The translations under genes and the position numbers were made by a program. Shown piece after piece: positions 1-12,473 of a DNA stretch of 64,000 nucleotides; the stretch's first letter is position 1, and the number at the start of each line of letters is the position of its first letter. The DNA comes from Sitta carolinensis. Its lineage: Eukaryota; Chordata; Aves; Passeriformes; Sittidae. The stretch is from NCBI GenBank assembly GCA_032173965.1, contig CM063287.1, positions 12,281,859-12,345,858 of the forward strand, read 5' to 3'. Under the pieces are notes generated by a model. The model saw only the letters and a program-made list of their open reading frames with translations. It was not told the origin of the DNA and did no database searches.

Positions 1-840
1 GTTCCTGTAGACTAGTTTAAAAATGAATGGACCAAACATTAAAATACTTGTTTCAAAATCACCCCATAGTTTCAAGTATTGTTGCAAATACTGAGTGAAG
101 GTCGAGAATAGTCCCTAATTCCTCTTATTCTCAATCTGCCTTCAACAGAAGTAGATTGCATAGCACAATTATGCATGTAACCCAAACTGTTTTCACATGA
201 GAGAAATCATCATCTACTGAGCTACATGAAGTGGCTTGAAATTCATTTCAGTACCTGAATTTTCCCAATGGTGTGTTAACAGGAAATTTTAGGGAACAAA
301 GGCTTTCCCTTGTACCTCAATGGGTCCAGGTCTCTGGACATTAAATAAACCGGAGTGCTGGTTGGACTGGAGACTGTCAGGTAATTGTGGTTCCTTCTTG
401 ATGTAATTGGGTTAACACCACTACCCGTAAAGACCTTTCAGTGTAATTGAAACGTACGAAATGTGAATTTAAGATGAGAACTGCTTGTCGTCATTCTGCA
501 GTCTGTTTGTCTCGCTGTTTGTGAATTAAGGTACCATTTGTCGCAAGTGATGTTGGCAGCCTATTTACTTTCAGACAGAGAAATTATTACTCTCCTGTTT
601 CTTTGCTAAACAGTTGTGTCCTCCTGCTACAGCTGAGTATGGACACATCTGTACTCGATTTGTAAATTACCTGGTCTCTGGTCATTCACGAAACGCTGAA
701 GAAATTTATAAGGAAGATGAGCAAACAGCTATTACTAGTGTTTAGATCTCGTTTGCAAACTTTTGTTTTTGCAAATTCTAGTGACCAAAGCCCCTAAGCA
801 GTCTATTATTGTTTTGATGTTTAGCTTTTCCCGGTTTAGG
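1..840. other. Upstream flank, no gene seen
   Basis: This is AT-rich sequence 5' of the CpG island. Only short chance ORFs are present, and no coding similarity, RNA gene or repeat was recognised. It may hold distal promoter elements or a divergent antisense transcript, but nothing in the sequence demonstrates this. Confidence 0.6.
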
Positions 841-1251
841 ACGAAATCAATCTTGATGCCTGAAGCCGCCACCCGGTGCAGACTCTGGCACCGCCGGCAG
901 CCTCAACAGGCGGCCGCTCCCGCCTGCGGGGGAGGGCAGCGGCCCGCCCGGCCCGCACCACCGCGGCAGCGCCGCCTTTGTCTCGGCGCCGAGACACCCG
1001 GGCCGGGCACCCCGTCCTGGCCCGGCGGAGCCCCGGCGGGAGGAGCGGCAGAAGCTCCCGCAGGCCGCGCTGCGGGTCCTTCCCCCGGCCCGCCCCGCTC
1101 CGGGGGCCGGCGGCGCCCCTGACTGACGGCCGGGGGGCGGGCGGCGGCCGGGCCGGGCCAGAAAGGGCCGGGGGAGCGGCAGCCGCGGCGGCGCGGGGCG
1201 GGCGATGCGATGCCGCAGCCCCGTCTCGGCGCAGGCGGCAGCTTTGTGTAG

Positions 1252-1261
1252 CCAATATGGC
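1252..1261 (+). promoter_or_regulatory. CCAAT box overlapping YY1-like AATATGGC motif
   Basis: CCAAT lies at 1252-1256 and runs into AATATGGC at 1254-1261, which fits the YY1 core (AANATGGC). In CpG-island promoters YY1 sites of this orientation often lie just downstream of the transcription start. The identification rests on the motif only. The same bases contain the ATG of a short upstream ORF. Confidence 0.45.
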
Positions 1262-1280
1262 TGCGTGCGCCCGCCGATGA
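1257..1280 (+). CDS. Candidate upstream ORF, 7 codons (MAACARR)
   Basis: An ATG at 1257 with A at -3 and G at +4 (strong initiation context) opens a 7-codon frame closed by TGA at 1278-1280, about 530 nt before the DLG5 start codon. If the DLG5 transcript begins upstream of 1257 this uORF would be in the leader and could lower translation of the main frame. If transcription starts downstream, as the YY1-like motif could also imply, it is irrelevant. No homology evidence is available for so short a peptide. Confidence 0.3.
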   Translation: MAACARR

Positions 1281-1806
1281 AAGGAGGCGCCTGGAGCTGA
1301 GCCCGTCTCCCCGCACCCCCTCCCGGCCGTGTGGCTGCGGCGAGCGGCGGAGAGAAGTTATCCCGACTGCCCCGCGGGGGTGCGGGGTGCCGGGAAGCGG
1401 CGGCGCTCCCCGCGGCTCCTGCTCCCGGCGGTCCCTTCCCGCGGGCAGGAGGGAGGAGGAGGAGAAGTTGTTTCGCCGCCCGGGGGGGCGGAAAGGAGGC
1501 GAGCGGGGCGCCAGACGGAGGAGGAAGAGGAGCAGCAGCCCCTGACGGTGGCTCGCCCCCCGCCTGCTGGGGGAGGAGGAGGAAGACGAGAAGGCAAAGC
1601 CGCCCTCGGCCCAGGTCCTGTCCCGGCTCCGCTCCTCCTCTCCGGACGAAGTTTCGCCGGGGGCCGCTGCGGGGGCGCCGGGTGCCGGAGGAGGGCGGCC
1701 GGCGGCGCCCGCCCCGCCTCGGCCCGCGCCTCCCCGGGGGCGGCGGTGGCGGAGCGGCGGGGCCGGGAGAAGTTTGGCTGGCGGCGGCGGCGGCCCTGCA
1801 GCGGCC

Positions 1807-2107
1807 ATGGAGCCGAAGCACAAGGAGCTGCTCGCCCAGTGCCGGCAGAGCCTGGCGCAGGCCATGACCGAGGTGGACAAGGTGGTGGAGCTGCTGGAGG
1901 CCGCCGGCGCCCTCGGCCCCCGCGACCTGCGCGACCTGGAGGCGGCGGGCGGCGGGAAGGCCGAGCTGCTCATCGCCCTGCTGCTGGGCAAGGAACGGGA
2001 CCACTTCCAGGACCTGCGGGTGGCCCTGGAGAAGACGCAGCCCCACCTGCTCTCCATCCTCTACCTGAACGGCGTGGCGGGGACGCCGGCCGCGGCCGAG
2101 ACGGCCG
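1807..2107 (+). CDS. DLG5: DLG5 coding exon 1 (start codon, CARD-like N-terminus)
   Basis: This exon encodes residues 1-100 and the first base of codon 101. The ATG at 1807 has a strong context (GCGGCCATGG) and gives MEPKHKELLAQC, matching the DLG5 N-terminus. The in-frame upstream stretch back to a TTG at 1774 is Gly/Ala-rich leader and is not conserved. The helical, Leu-rich segment (residues about 5-95, including KERDHFQDLRVALEKTQPHLLSILYLNG) corresponds to the CARD-like region described for DLG5. The donor GTGAGT begins at 2108, so the exon ends in phase 1. Reading past the donor stays open for 142 codons to 2532, which is a product of GC-rich sequence. Compared with human, the Ala/Gly-rich linker near the exon end differs most. 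Confidence 0.96.
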
Positions 2108-5100
2108 GTGAGTGGGGCCGGGGGCGCGGGGCGGGAGCAGGGGAAGGGCAGCGGCTGCTCCCGCCCACCCCCGCCGGGGCAGCGCGGGCCCCTCGGGGCC
2201 CCCCGCCCGAAGGTGGAAGGGAGCGGGCGGGGGTCCTCCTTTTCCGGTGGAGAATAAAACTCTCCCGTGTTTGCTCTTGGGCTCTCGATGCTTGTTTTGT
2301 GCTTCCGACCCTTTCGCTTTCTCTCCTGGCGGGAGCGCTGGTACTGGTCCCCGAGAGGTGCTGCGGATGCTGCGCCTTGCCCTTTGGAGAGGCCAGCCTA
2401 GCCTGGTTCTTGCGACTGCTGCCGTTCTCCGAAGTCGGGTATCGATGGCCTGGGGACTCGGGAAAACTGAACCCGAAGGGGCTTTTCTCCCGTGAGCTCC
2501 TACGCCGGTGGCGTTACTCAGCCGCCTCTTGACCGGGCAAAACTTTAAACTCCCCCGTGCAGCCACTCTGCCGGAGTTGGCCGGCTGGCAGGGCTCCAGC
2601 AGATGTGCCTTTGAGTATAGATTGTAACTCTTTTCCTACGGACAACCATGTGTTTTACTTGAGGCTATGTTGTTGTAACCCTTCTTGGTGGTTAGAACAG
2701 GGAAGAACATTGATTTAATTGCAAATCCAGACGAGATTTTGGGTGTAAAACACCTCCTGAAGTAAGCTGGACTTTGATTCATAGGCCTTTCCCTATTTTC
2801 CATCAAAAACAAGTCACAGCCTACTTTCATGTGTACAAACCAAAGCTTTAAAATAATAATAGGTGGCAGTACATAAGGCCTTGCAAGTGCAGCTTTGTTT
2901 CTAAATGAGAAATTGGAGTAAATGGTATATCTGTATTACAGTCGTGTGTAGGTATTCTTATCCAGTTCGACCAAGTTGACTGATTCAGAAATGTGGGCTC
3001 TCTCTTTGGTGTTGTTACTGGATTTGGGATTTACAGTGTCACTACCTATTTATGTAAGGAAATGCGTTGGGAGAGCTTCCTGACTTTTACAAACTATACC
3101 ATTTCTTTAAGAAAAAAATTCATTTAAGAGCTGCATCTGTCTGGAGAATAGTCCCTGCATGTTGCACTGTGTACTCTGCCCTTACTTGAATTATGCTGTG
3201 GATGGTAAGAGTTTCATAAACACAAATGCTTCGGGGGTCTTAGGTTTTGTTTTATTTCAGTGTAGTGTAGTGTATGGCTGTTTCTAATGAATATATGGCA
3301 GGACCTCACAAGATGGGAGAGAAATTGACTGAACAATAGACCTCAATACTTGAAACATTATATGGTCTGACATCAATGGGAGATGAGGGCACTCACTGCC
3401 TTCCAGAATGGCACCCATGATGGCTTTGTATGGTTAGAGTAAAGCTCATTCTTGTCTTGTTGAGAAGATGCATTATAGGTGCTGGGCTACCAGTACTCCC
3501 CGGGCTTAAAATCAAAGGTGTAAAACATGAAAGGTGGAATAAAATGAAGTGTATGTCGGATGTAGTAATAGTCTTCATTTTTGAAATGCAAGTTGGAATT
3601 GAAGAATGTCTCATAACACTGAGTTCTCGAGGGAAAAGTAGTTTGATTGTCGAAGTGAACTATATCCTCTTTGTCTGTGTTCTGGAGGCTTATTCTGAGT
3701 TAAATTAATATCTGTGTGGGGAAGGGTGTTTCTCTGATATGTTGAGTTTTAAAATGTTATTGCTTTCATTTATCAGTGGTAATTAAGAGTTAACTTTGAG
3801 AGTTATGGATTTGTTTTCCTTGTGATAAACATGTTTAAAAACTAGTTCACAGGAGATTGCTGACAGTAAGCTTTATTAATAGTAAACTAGAGAAAAGTAA
3901 TGGACCTGAGCCTTCAAATACCGTTGTATATTCCAGCATCCCCCTGAAGAGGTGTTATGGTAATTAGTCATGAGACTGCTTGTGTGTCCACTCAAGGTCT
4001 CTGGTAATTCTTGGTCTTTGTGTGAGTTTGTCGTGGATGTGTTTACAAAGAGTTAATGTTTGAGGGTAGCTGTGATAGAAAGGTTCTTGTTTGAACATGT
4101 ATGCAGCTATTTTATTGTAATCAGTTGTATTCTAATATTTCCTTGTAGGAAGTTTGACCACTCCTCTGCTCTTCTCGTGCCATTTGGGAGTGTTGCTCCT
4201 TTTTATTGGAGATAATGTAGGTGGATGAGCCAAGTCACTTTTTGTTTTTAGCAAGAAGTAAGATGTACCTGTAGCAGTGAGAGGTGTTGTATTATGTATT
4301 TAAAATACCGAAGTGAAACAGTCCATGTTATATGAAATGCTTTTGTTCTTAAAAGCAAAAAATATGTATCTCAAACAATCCCTTTGACTGAACCTATAGA
4401 GTTGAGTAAGGTTTTTATATTACCATTAGTGTATGTAAAAATGATAGCTTACAGTGATACATGTCATTTTAGTATTGTGTGGAAGAGGGGGTTAATAAAA
4501 TGCACATCATCTGAATGCTTGTTGGAGATGAAAATTATTTGTAATCAGTAATGCCTTGTAGTGGTGTTTGCTGATTTAATTTTTTCCAGTATGCTGCTTT
4601 TGTGAGGGAAGTGAGAAGGTAATTTACTAATATAATTTTGTTCCAAGTTTCAGAAATCGGCATACAGACCACTCACTACAGTAGGATGAGTGTTTCCTCA
4701 TCCATTTTAATGTGTGCAACATGTGCCATTATTTTGTGTTTTCTTCCTTCTCAGTTTAAATGTTGCCTCCTTTTGTACTTTAAAGGCGATGTGTGAACTC
4801 TGATGGGAACTCAGGTTGTTATTTATACCAGCAGTTCTTGTGACTGGCTGGACAATGTAGAGCTGACACTTTTATAAGTATTTATCTGTGCCACACAGAG
4901 GGGAGTAAACAGCTGGGCTGACTGCTCAAGGGAAATAATTGGGGTCCTAGTAGCTGCTGAAAGATTTTTTCACTCTGTCTCTACTTAACAAAGAGCTTTT
5001 TTATCTTTATAGAGTTTTCCTCTGTTCAGTTGCCATTTAAATACATTTGTCTTCTAATTGCTGACTTTAAATCTGAAAGTGTATAGTTTCTCCAATAAAA

Positions 5101-6599
5101 TGTATATTTTTAAAATTTTCTCAAAATACAAATAAAGCATAGTATGCCCAATAGTGCAAAATCAAACGGGAAATTACCTTCTGTAAAGCAGGAGCTAAAA
5201 CCAAGTGGGATTTTCTGTCTCATTTAATCATGTTTGGAGACGTTAGTTCTTCCTTGAGTAAAACCTTTTATTACTACATTGCACTTCTTCGTAAACATTT
5301 GAGAGAAATAGGCTCTGCCCATGTGAGAGTGGTTGCTTGGCTGATTTATAATCTCCTAGTATTTTGCACATGGATGAATTCTTTAAGTAGTATGCTAAGT
5401 TTTTGTTTATTTACTTGGGGTGAACTTCTAGATTACCATTAAATACTTGATTTTGCAAATGACCTCCATTGTGCATCTGGGAAATTATTATCCTGATAGA
5501 ATTGCATATCCTTTCTAATATGAAAATAAATTACTTCTGAGCATTCAGTTGTCTCTTAGATATCTGGCTAACCAGAAAATATTTTATTCTTACTATTGCT
5601 ATAATGTGAATTTTGTGTCATAAAAATGTCCATGACAATAATGCAATGGAAGGTACTTCACTGTAACAAGTGCTATGAAGATTTATTTTCTTTACATGTA
5701 ATTAAAAGACCAGAATGGAAATCTGAGAAACCTATGTAGTCTTGAAATTGCTTCAATGACATAGAGCTTTGTACTTACATTTTTTGATACTACAAAGATG
5801 GCAGTTGGGCTTGGAATTTGCTTTCAAGACGAACTTGTGGGGCTGTGGAGGTGCACTTTATCCTGAGGCTGAGTAGATTGCTGAACTCAAAATCTTCGTT
5901 ACGGCTTGCACAGTTAATAAAATTTTAAGTTCACAGTTTTCTTTCGTATTAGCAGTTGGTCTTCTATTCTCCAGCTGCAGTATGTGAGCGTGTGTTAGGC
6001 TTTAAAGGTGTTTTCTTGAACAGTTTCAAGGTGAGAATTTATGTCGTAGAACTCAAAATTGATTGCATATTTAAGATCTTTAAAGGGGCAGGAAAGAAAG
6101 AAGATGGTTGTAGATTGACTTTGAAAATTTTTCTTCTATTATTTATTAAGACTTATTTTGTCTGTCTGTGTTTGGTCAGACATAAAGTGTTAATTACCAG
6201 TCAAAAAGTAAAAGTGGGCATGTTTAAGAGTAGGGGAAAAAAATCCAGCTTTTTCCTCTTTTTAGAGGGATTATCTCAATTTCCTCTAGCTGCTCTGTAT
6301 ATAAAAAATGAACTGAGTTGTTTCAGACAATATGGCATTTGAAATCACAAAGTTTTAAATATTTCAAAATCTTTCAGCGTGTTTAAAACCAAACACAAGA
6401 GGCAGGCTCTGTAAGTATGAATTTAGGAGATAGGCAGCTGGGACCCACTTCTCTGACAGCATCACAGAAGACCCACAGGAAATGCAGGAATGCCAGGATT
6501 GACCTTGAAGAGCTGGAATAATGACTGCTTGGATATGATGCTGGGACATCCCCATTTTGTTTCTTCTTTCCCATCTCTCACAAAGTCCTAACTGATCCC

Positions 6600-6860
6600 C
6601 TCAAAGCCTTGTCTGGCTAAAGGAGCGGGAATGAGAATTTGTGCTAGTGAGGAGCTGAGAGACTCTGGAGGAAGGGTGGGAGATGGGGAGCTAGGATGTG
6701 CTCCCCTATAGGAGCAAGGCAGGGGAGCTCAGGCAGCTCTGGGGTGAGGTAAGGGAAGAAGACACCCTTTTCAAGGAGATGACAATTAGAGCTTTAACTG
6801 TGCATTCCCTTGGAAAGGAGAGAGGGGAGAATGAGGAGAAATTGTGAAAACATGATTTAC
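6600..6860 (+). repeat. Purine-rich (GA-rich) low-complexity block
   Basis: The + strand is strongly biased to G and A, with many GGAG, GGGAG and GAGGAG runs, in contrast to the T-rich surroundings. It shows no unit repeat and no reading frame of note. It could be a splicing-enhancer-like or enhancer segment of the intron, but the sequence alone does not say. Confidence 0.4.
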
Positions 6861-7791
6861 TGACTCAAGGACCGAACTGACAATTTTGCAATTAAGTACA
6901 ATTTATCCTCCCTTCTGTCACTGGAAATTGAAGAGTGGGAGAAGTAGAGCAGTATGTTTGGGTTTTTCCAGACCTGTTATTAGCTCCCAGGGTAGCTACG
7001 CAAGTCTTGTTGCAGGATTTCTTAAGTCGTGTTGATGAAAAAGCAGGCAGTGTTCAGAAGTCACCCTTGGAGGAGTGCAGCTTCTCAGCAGCACTGAGCA
7101 GTAATTAAACTCAATAAAATACCCACAAGTAGTTTAGCAGTACCTGTGTCTTCTGATGATCTCAGATTTTTGGTATCTCTTGGAATTGCCAGGCTGAAAA
7201 AATGCAGGAAGATTCTGGCAAGTGTCCGGATGGGTATTCCCAATGAAATGTCTAATAGTAGTAAGTTCATGGAAGTAAGCTCTCAATTCCAAAGAAGGAA
7301 ATGCATGTTTTAGTAGTTCATAAAATCCCAAGGGTGGTAGTTCTCAATTACATTTTTGCTGTGCTGAGGGAGGGAGTGGAAAGAAAGCTGGCCACAGTAA
7401 ACTCCCAGGGACATTGTTTTCATCGGAGTTAAGGGAGTAATAACCATTTTTGTGGTGTTGGTGCATCCAGCTATCAAATTGCTTTGGACACATGCAGGAC
7501 TTGGTGTCTTACAAAATTAGACATGATCACTAAGGAAAGCCAACAACTTTCTGTAACTTGTTCCTTACTTACTTGTTTAAGCTTAAAGATTGCCTGTCTC
7601 AAAAGTTTCAGATCTTTAGCTTGTTTCTACTGCAATTCTCAGTCTCACTGTACTCTTGCAGCTGTAATCAGTCCTCGTTTGTTGGATTATTTTGGACCCC
7701 TTGTTTAGCTAGTGAAAACCAAGCCATCACATGGGTAGTGACTTTGGGCTTTCCAGTTCTCTTAGCAGTCTGTAATATGAGCTAAGTATCC

Positions 7792-7813
7792 TTTTTTTTT
7801 TTTTTTTTTTTTT
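7792..7813 (+). repeat. Poly-T tract (22 nt)
   Basis: This is an uninterrupted run of T in intron 1, followed by further T-rich sequence to about 7880. No retrotransposon body or target duplication was seen next to it, so it is called a simple repeat. Confidence 0.85.
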
Positions 7814-10800
7814 CCCATTTACTGCTTGCTTTTACCACTTTCTGGGGTTTTTTTTATACCTTAATTTCTTTATTTTTTGCTTTGTAGTTTTCCTTACTCC
7901 TGTTAATTGTTACTTTAATTATAATTTTCTAGCATTAAAATTCCTTACTCAAAACTCCAGTCATTAGAAAGATGTCAGTAAGTCTTGATAAATTGCATGT
8001 AACAATTCCTTACACTGTGAAGTCCCAAGGACAGAGGCATCTTTCAGAGCTGTTCAGTGCTCTCCTGGTTTTGGCTGGAGTTAAACCATGATAAGTCACC
8101 AGCACATATTGGATGTTAGTGTGAATTCATTCTTGTTGTGGGTTCTTTTCATAAGAATTGTAAAATACTGTACATAGAGTAATGCTAAAACATTTCTTTA
8201 TGTATGCTGTTCATAATATTGATGGAGACACAAAAACATGTTAGTGCATATAACTTACTGTGAAAAGAGCTGTAGTCATGAAGTTGAGACATCTAGGCTA
8301 CTGAATTACATTGAGTAGTTCATGGTGAAACATTATTTGTGACCTTCAAGATGCAAGTTATTGGCTGCTTTTTTGTGAACAGTGGCAATTTAGAACTGAC
8401 TCTTTCTGATGTAGGAGCTGGCAAGGTTGCAGTGGCCAAGCTTTGGCTTGAGGCTAGCAATGCTTTTCTAATAGAAGCAGACAAGAAGGATGCTGTCCTC
8501 TCAAGACATCAGTGTTGTTGGTCTGTCTCAAGTGTTGGAGCCTGGCTCTTCCAAAAGGGCCATTTTTTGGAGTTCTCAGTGATACTCTGGTATATTAATG
8601 CTTGTCAATGGAAGACAGGATTACTCAAATATCAAAGGAGGTCTGTAGCGCTATTACTTAGAAACCAGTTCAAAACAGCCAGTGCACAACATGTGATGTG
8701 CAGTATATCCTTGGCACGGGTTGTGGTGCACTAGCAGGTGTGTGGATGATGATGGGATAGTACCAGCCTCCACTCCTTCTGGAACTTACAAAGAAGGTTC
8801 ACTCTGGAAACGCTTGTTGTCAGCTGTTGTGCAAGAGGGTCTGAAGTCCATGGGGCAGCCTTTCCAGGCTTCAGAAGCTGGTGATAGTGAGAACTGATGG
8901 CCCTTGAAGCTGATGGAATCACTTGGCTGCTTGGGGTGAACACTAAACGATATTTTTTTTGACAGTGTATGATTACTGGGCAGCACAGAATAACATACTA
9001 CAACTGGGAGGCCCTTCTTACCCAAACTGGTGTCAGAGGAAGTTAAAGGCGGCCTATTTAATATATATAATGCCACCTTTGTGTTCCTCACACCTTCCAA
9101 AACCTCTAATTTTACAGTTCATGGGTTTAGCTGCTCAGCAGTTTGCTTGTTCACAGCATTAATATGTTTGTTCTGGAGAGCTGCTCTTTGTATTTTAGAA
9201 AATCATATTTTTTTTTTCCTAGTTCTCTGATGAAGACGTAGTATTTTAAATAGGCTGTATCACCCTGATTAAGATTTGCTGACCTGCAGCTGAAGACAAG
9301 AAACGAGTGAGAATGTAAAACAACATTGTGTTTCAGCTGAAGAGTTATGGGGTTAGTTTTTTGCAGACTTTTTATGTAGTTTATTTATACAGTTTATTAT
9401 ATATGGATGATAAACCAAAACTCTTCTTCCCTGCCTCCAAACCCTCAAAACCTATGTTCTTTAAACTTACTTCAAAATTAGTTTTCCTGAAAATCTCCTT
9501 TCACTTTGGCTTTTTATTCTGCCTGCATGTAATTGCTGATTCATGAACATGTTTATTATTCATGTACTTACCTTCCAGCATGTGAGTAATCCCTGTATAT
9601 ATGTATCAGGTTGGGCATGTGCAAATGTTGGCAGAATCCAGGCTTTGCATACTAAACTCTGGGTTGAACAATGTCATCAGTGAAGTACCTCTTGTACCTC
9701 AGAAAGTGAGGCTGATGGTTGTTTGCTGCTCAGTAGTGCTCAAAATAGAGTTTGTGTGGGAAGAGATAGCTGTGATGTAGGAAGAAAGGTGTTTTCCTTG
9801 ATGGATGTGAAATATAGTGAGAATTGTAAACTCACTTTTGCTGTAAGTGAACTGTATTCTTTTGATGTTGGTGCACCAAAATCTCTTTTCAACTAGATTC
9901 GCTTTTTCTGAGACAGACCAGCTGTCAAGTATAGGTATGGTTTTCTGTAGAAGAACCAGAACTTTTGGGTTGGGGAAATAAAGCTGGTGTAGAAGATATC
10001 CTTATCAAAATTACCAAACTGCCTAACTTGTTATATAGATATTAATGGGATTTTTTTTAATAAGCATAAAACTATATTTATCTTCTTTATTGTTTTGATT
10101 TCATGTTTGTATTTGGTTTTCTTGTGGATAGCTTTCCTCTGTTGCATGCTTTTGTGGAAAAATCACTGTGGTGGGAATTTTGAGACTGGGGTTACCATGT
10201 GATCTTGCTCTTTTTGGAGCACTTATATCATCTCAGTTTGCCTTAGACAGTTATGATCCTCTTGCAGAAAGAGGGGTCGATTGAGTTGTTGGGAGTTCTT
10301 CAGCTAGAAGTTGACAGAAGGTTGGCAGATGTTGTTTTAATGATTTCTTTCAGGAAATTGTGATATTCAGTTTTAAAGTTCTCTTAAACACTTCATGCAT
10401 AATCTTGTGAACACTTGCAGTGATTTTTAAGAGGTTCTAATGCCCATTTTGGTCATGGTAATGTGTTTTTCAGGTGGTGGGCAAGTGTGTATGTTTAATG
10501 GTGGTGAAATCAGGTTATCTAAAGCTTTTATTTGATGCTAAATGCATCAGCATAACAAAAATACCCAGTTATTAACTTCACTTCTCAATATTTAAAGTAG
10601 TCATGAGTTTCCAGTCTGGTTTTTCTTTTCTGAACACTTTTATGAGAGAGAACAATGTTGTCTGAGAGCTTGCTTAAGCTTTAATTGAATGTAGGGTGTG
10701 TTTTTGCTCTTTCAGTTTAAAGAAACTTAAGCAGGTGTGGTTAAAAATAATATAAATGCTAAGTCTTAAAGAAAGCCAAACCCCAGAAAACTCCCCAACA

Positions 10801-12451
10801 AACAAGAAATCTGAACAGTAGGCTTTCCTTTGTAACTGATGAATTGGTTTGTTATTGTCATCAGTGGTTCCATCAAGTACTCAGAAGTCAGGCTGGACTC
10901 TGAACAAACTCTGTAGGTGTCCCTGAATTTTAGCAATAATGAAAGCACAAAAAGGAGTACTAAGCCCTCTCAAGATCACAGAAGCAATTTCAATTATATA
11001 TTTTTTACCTTGAGGTATTGGTATATTTTCCTCTCTTTTAATGAAGGGTGTATTAAAAATCTAACTTGTTCAAATCCCTTTCCTGCTCTCTGTGGCAATC
11101 AACGTTAGGATGGTCAGGCTGCCTGATTTTCCCCTCTCTATTTAGATATGTTGCCACACCTTTCCTTTGCTGCTCTGACAGTGCATGAGCAGACCTTGAT
11201 TTTTCTGATGGAGGAAACCTAAAGTTTTGAGGCTTCTTGTTACTTTTAGTGCATTTTGGGAAAGGACACTTTCTGTAAGACGCATTGACTACTTTTGGTG
11301 AAGGGTCTGATTAGTTTGCCTTAATGTGTTGACCCTGCCTCCTCCCTGTCGAGTAACCAAAGGCTGACTTGGGTATAGACTGCAGACATGAACTTTGAGA
11401 GATATATATAGAGAGATATTTTTCTAAATTGCTGACCTTGAAAGTGTGTAGGCCAACACTTTAAGGTATGCTGTATTTCAGATGTATTCATTTGTTGTCC
11501 TGGTTCATGAACCTTTCCTGTAATCAGGAGTATTTCAAGGGCTGCACTGCTACAAGTGTCAGAGCAGTGTTTGGGCTGAGCAGAACGTTCCTTGGTAACA
11601 GGGAGTAGTAGTTTCAGATACTAGGGCCAGAGATACTTTCTGCGTCAGGATTTTAGGACTTGGTAGGACATCAGGAGCATTGGTATTAGTATGAAAATCG
11701 GTAAAAACATACAAGAAAAGCTTGTCTGTCAAGGCTGGTGGTAGTCCTGTTCTGTACAACATTGTTTGGCTGAAACCAGTGTGTAGTGTGTGCTGGACTG
11801 GAAGAAAACACTCTAAATGCTGAGCTGTTTTTCTGTCTCTGGCTGAGATGATCATCAGTGATATGTTGTGCATACATGACTTGCATAAAATTTCATTTGT
11901 CAGGGAGTACCTCATTATATTGTCTAGAATGTCAAATCTCAATTTAATTTTAGAGCCAACTATAGCAAATTTCTTAAGTGCTGCAAAATGCCAGGTTGTT
12001 AGTATGGTTTTGATACTGAACTTGTCTTTTGGGGCCCATGATTTCCTCTGTGCCAGTGATAAGCAGAAGGTAAAGGCAGACTGGTGGAACTGGAAGGATT
12101 GCAGTGGATATAACCTGCCTACCATGCTGAGCACTTTGTTGCACTGTGCTCTCTTATAAGGAATTTCAGGGTGCTATACCACACGTTGCTCAGCATCTCT
12201 GCAAAGTTCTTTTTCTTCTTCTGCAGCTCTGCATTGCAACAATCCAGTGTGGAGTTTATTGGTTCTGCCCTGTATCTTTTTAGCTTTTTCATGGGCACAT
12301 GAGCCAGATCCCATCTGAGGGCTGTAGTAGCTGATGGAGGAAATCCACATAAAAAGTTCTGTGAATTCAACTCATCAATTGCATTGTTTTACGTTTCCAT
12401 TTGTGCCTGGAAATTTTTAATACATGCTTCTTATAAAATGAAAAATACTTA

Positions 12452-12473
12452 ATATATATATATATATATATAT
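12452..12473. repeat. (AT)11 microsatellite
   Basis: Eleven perfect AT dinucleotides lie in intron 1. Such tracts are usually length-polymorphic. Confidence 0.85.

Larger units (their letters stand above)
850..2570. promoter_or_regulatory. CpG island promoter of DLG5
   Basis: GC content and CpG density rise abruptly near 850 and fall away near 2570, in contrast to the AT-rich DNA on both sides. The block contains many GC boxes (CCGCCC/GGGCGG types), no convincing TATA box, the DLG5 5' UTR and the whole of exon 1. This is the usual layout of a broad CpG-island promoter for a widely expressed gene. The many long ORFs on both strands here follow from high GC and the resulting lack of stop codons; they are not genes. 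The transcription start cannot be fixed, but the CCAAT/YY1-like motif near 1252-1261 suggests initiation around 1150-1300. Confidence 0.85.

Noticed and set aside
1774..1806. In-frame upstream extension of the DLG5 start
   Set aside because: It would need a TTG start and adds a Gly/Ala leader absent from DLG5. ATG at 1807 has the strong context and matches the family N-terminus.
836..2057. Several long ORFs (up to 399 codons) on the - strand and other + frames
   Set aside because: They are Pro/Arg/Ala/Gly-rich frames caused by very high GC in the CpG island. The real coding frame here is DLG5 exon 1.
7792..7813. T tract as the tail of an antisense retroposed copy
   Set aside because: No conserved body, target duplication or intronless gene similarity could be found next to it. 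It is kept as a simple repeat.
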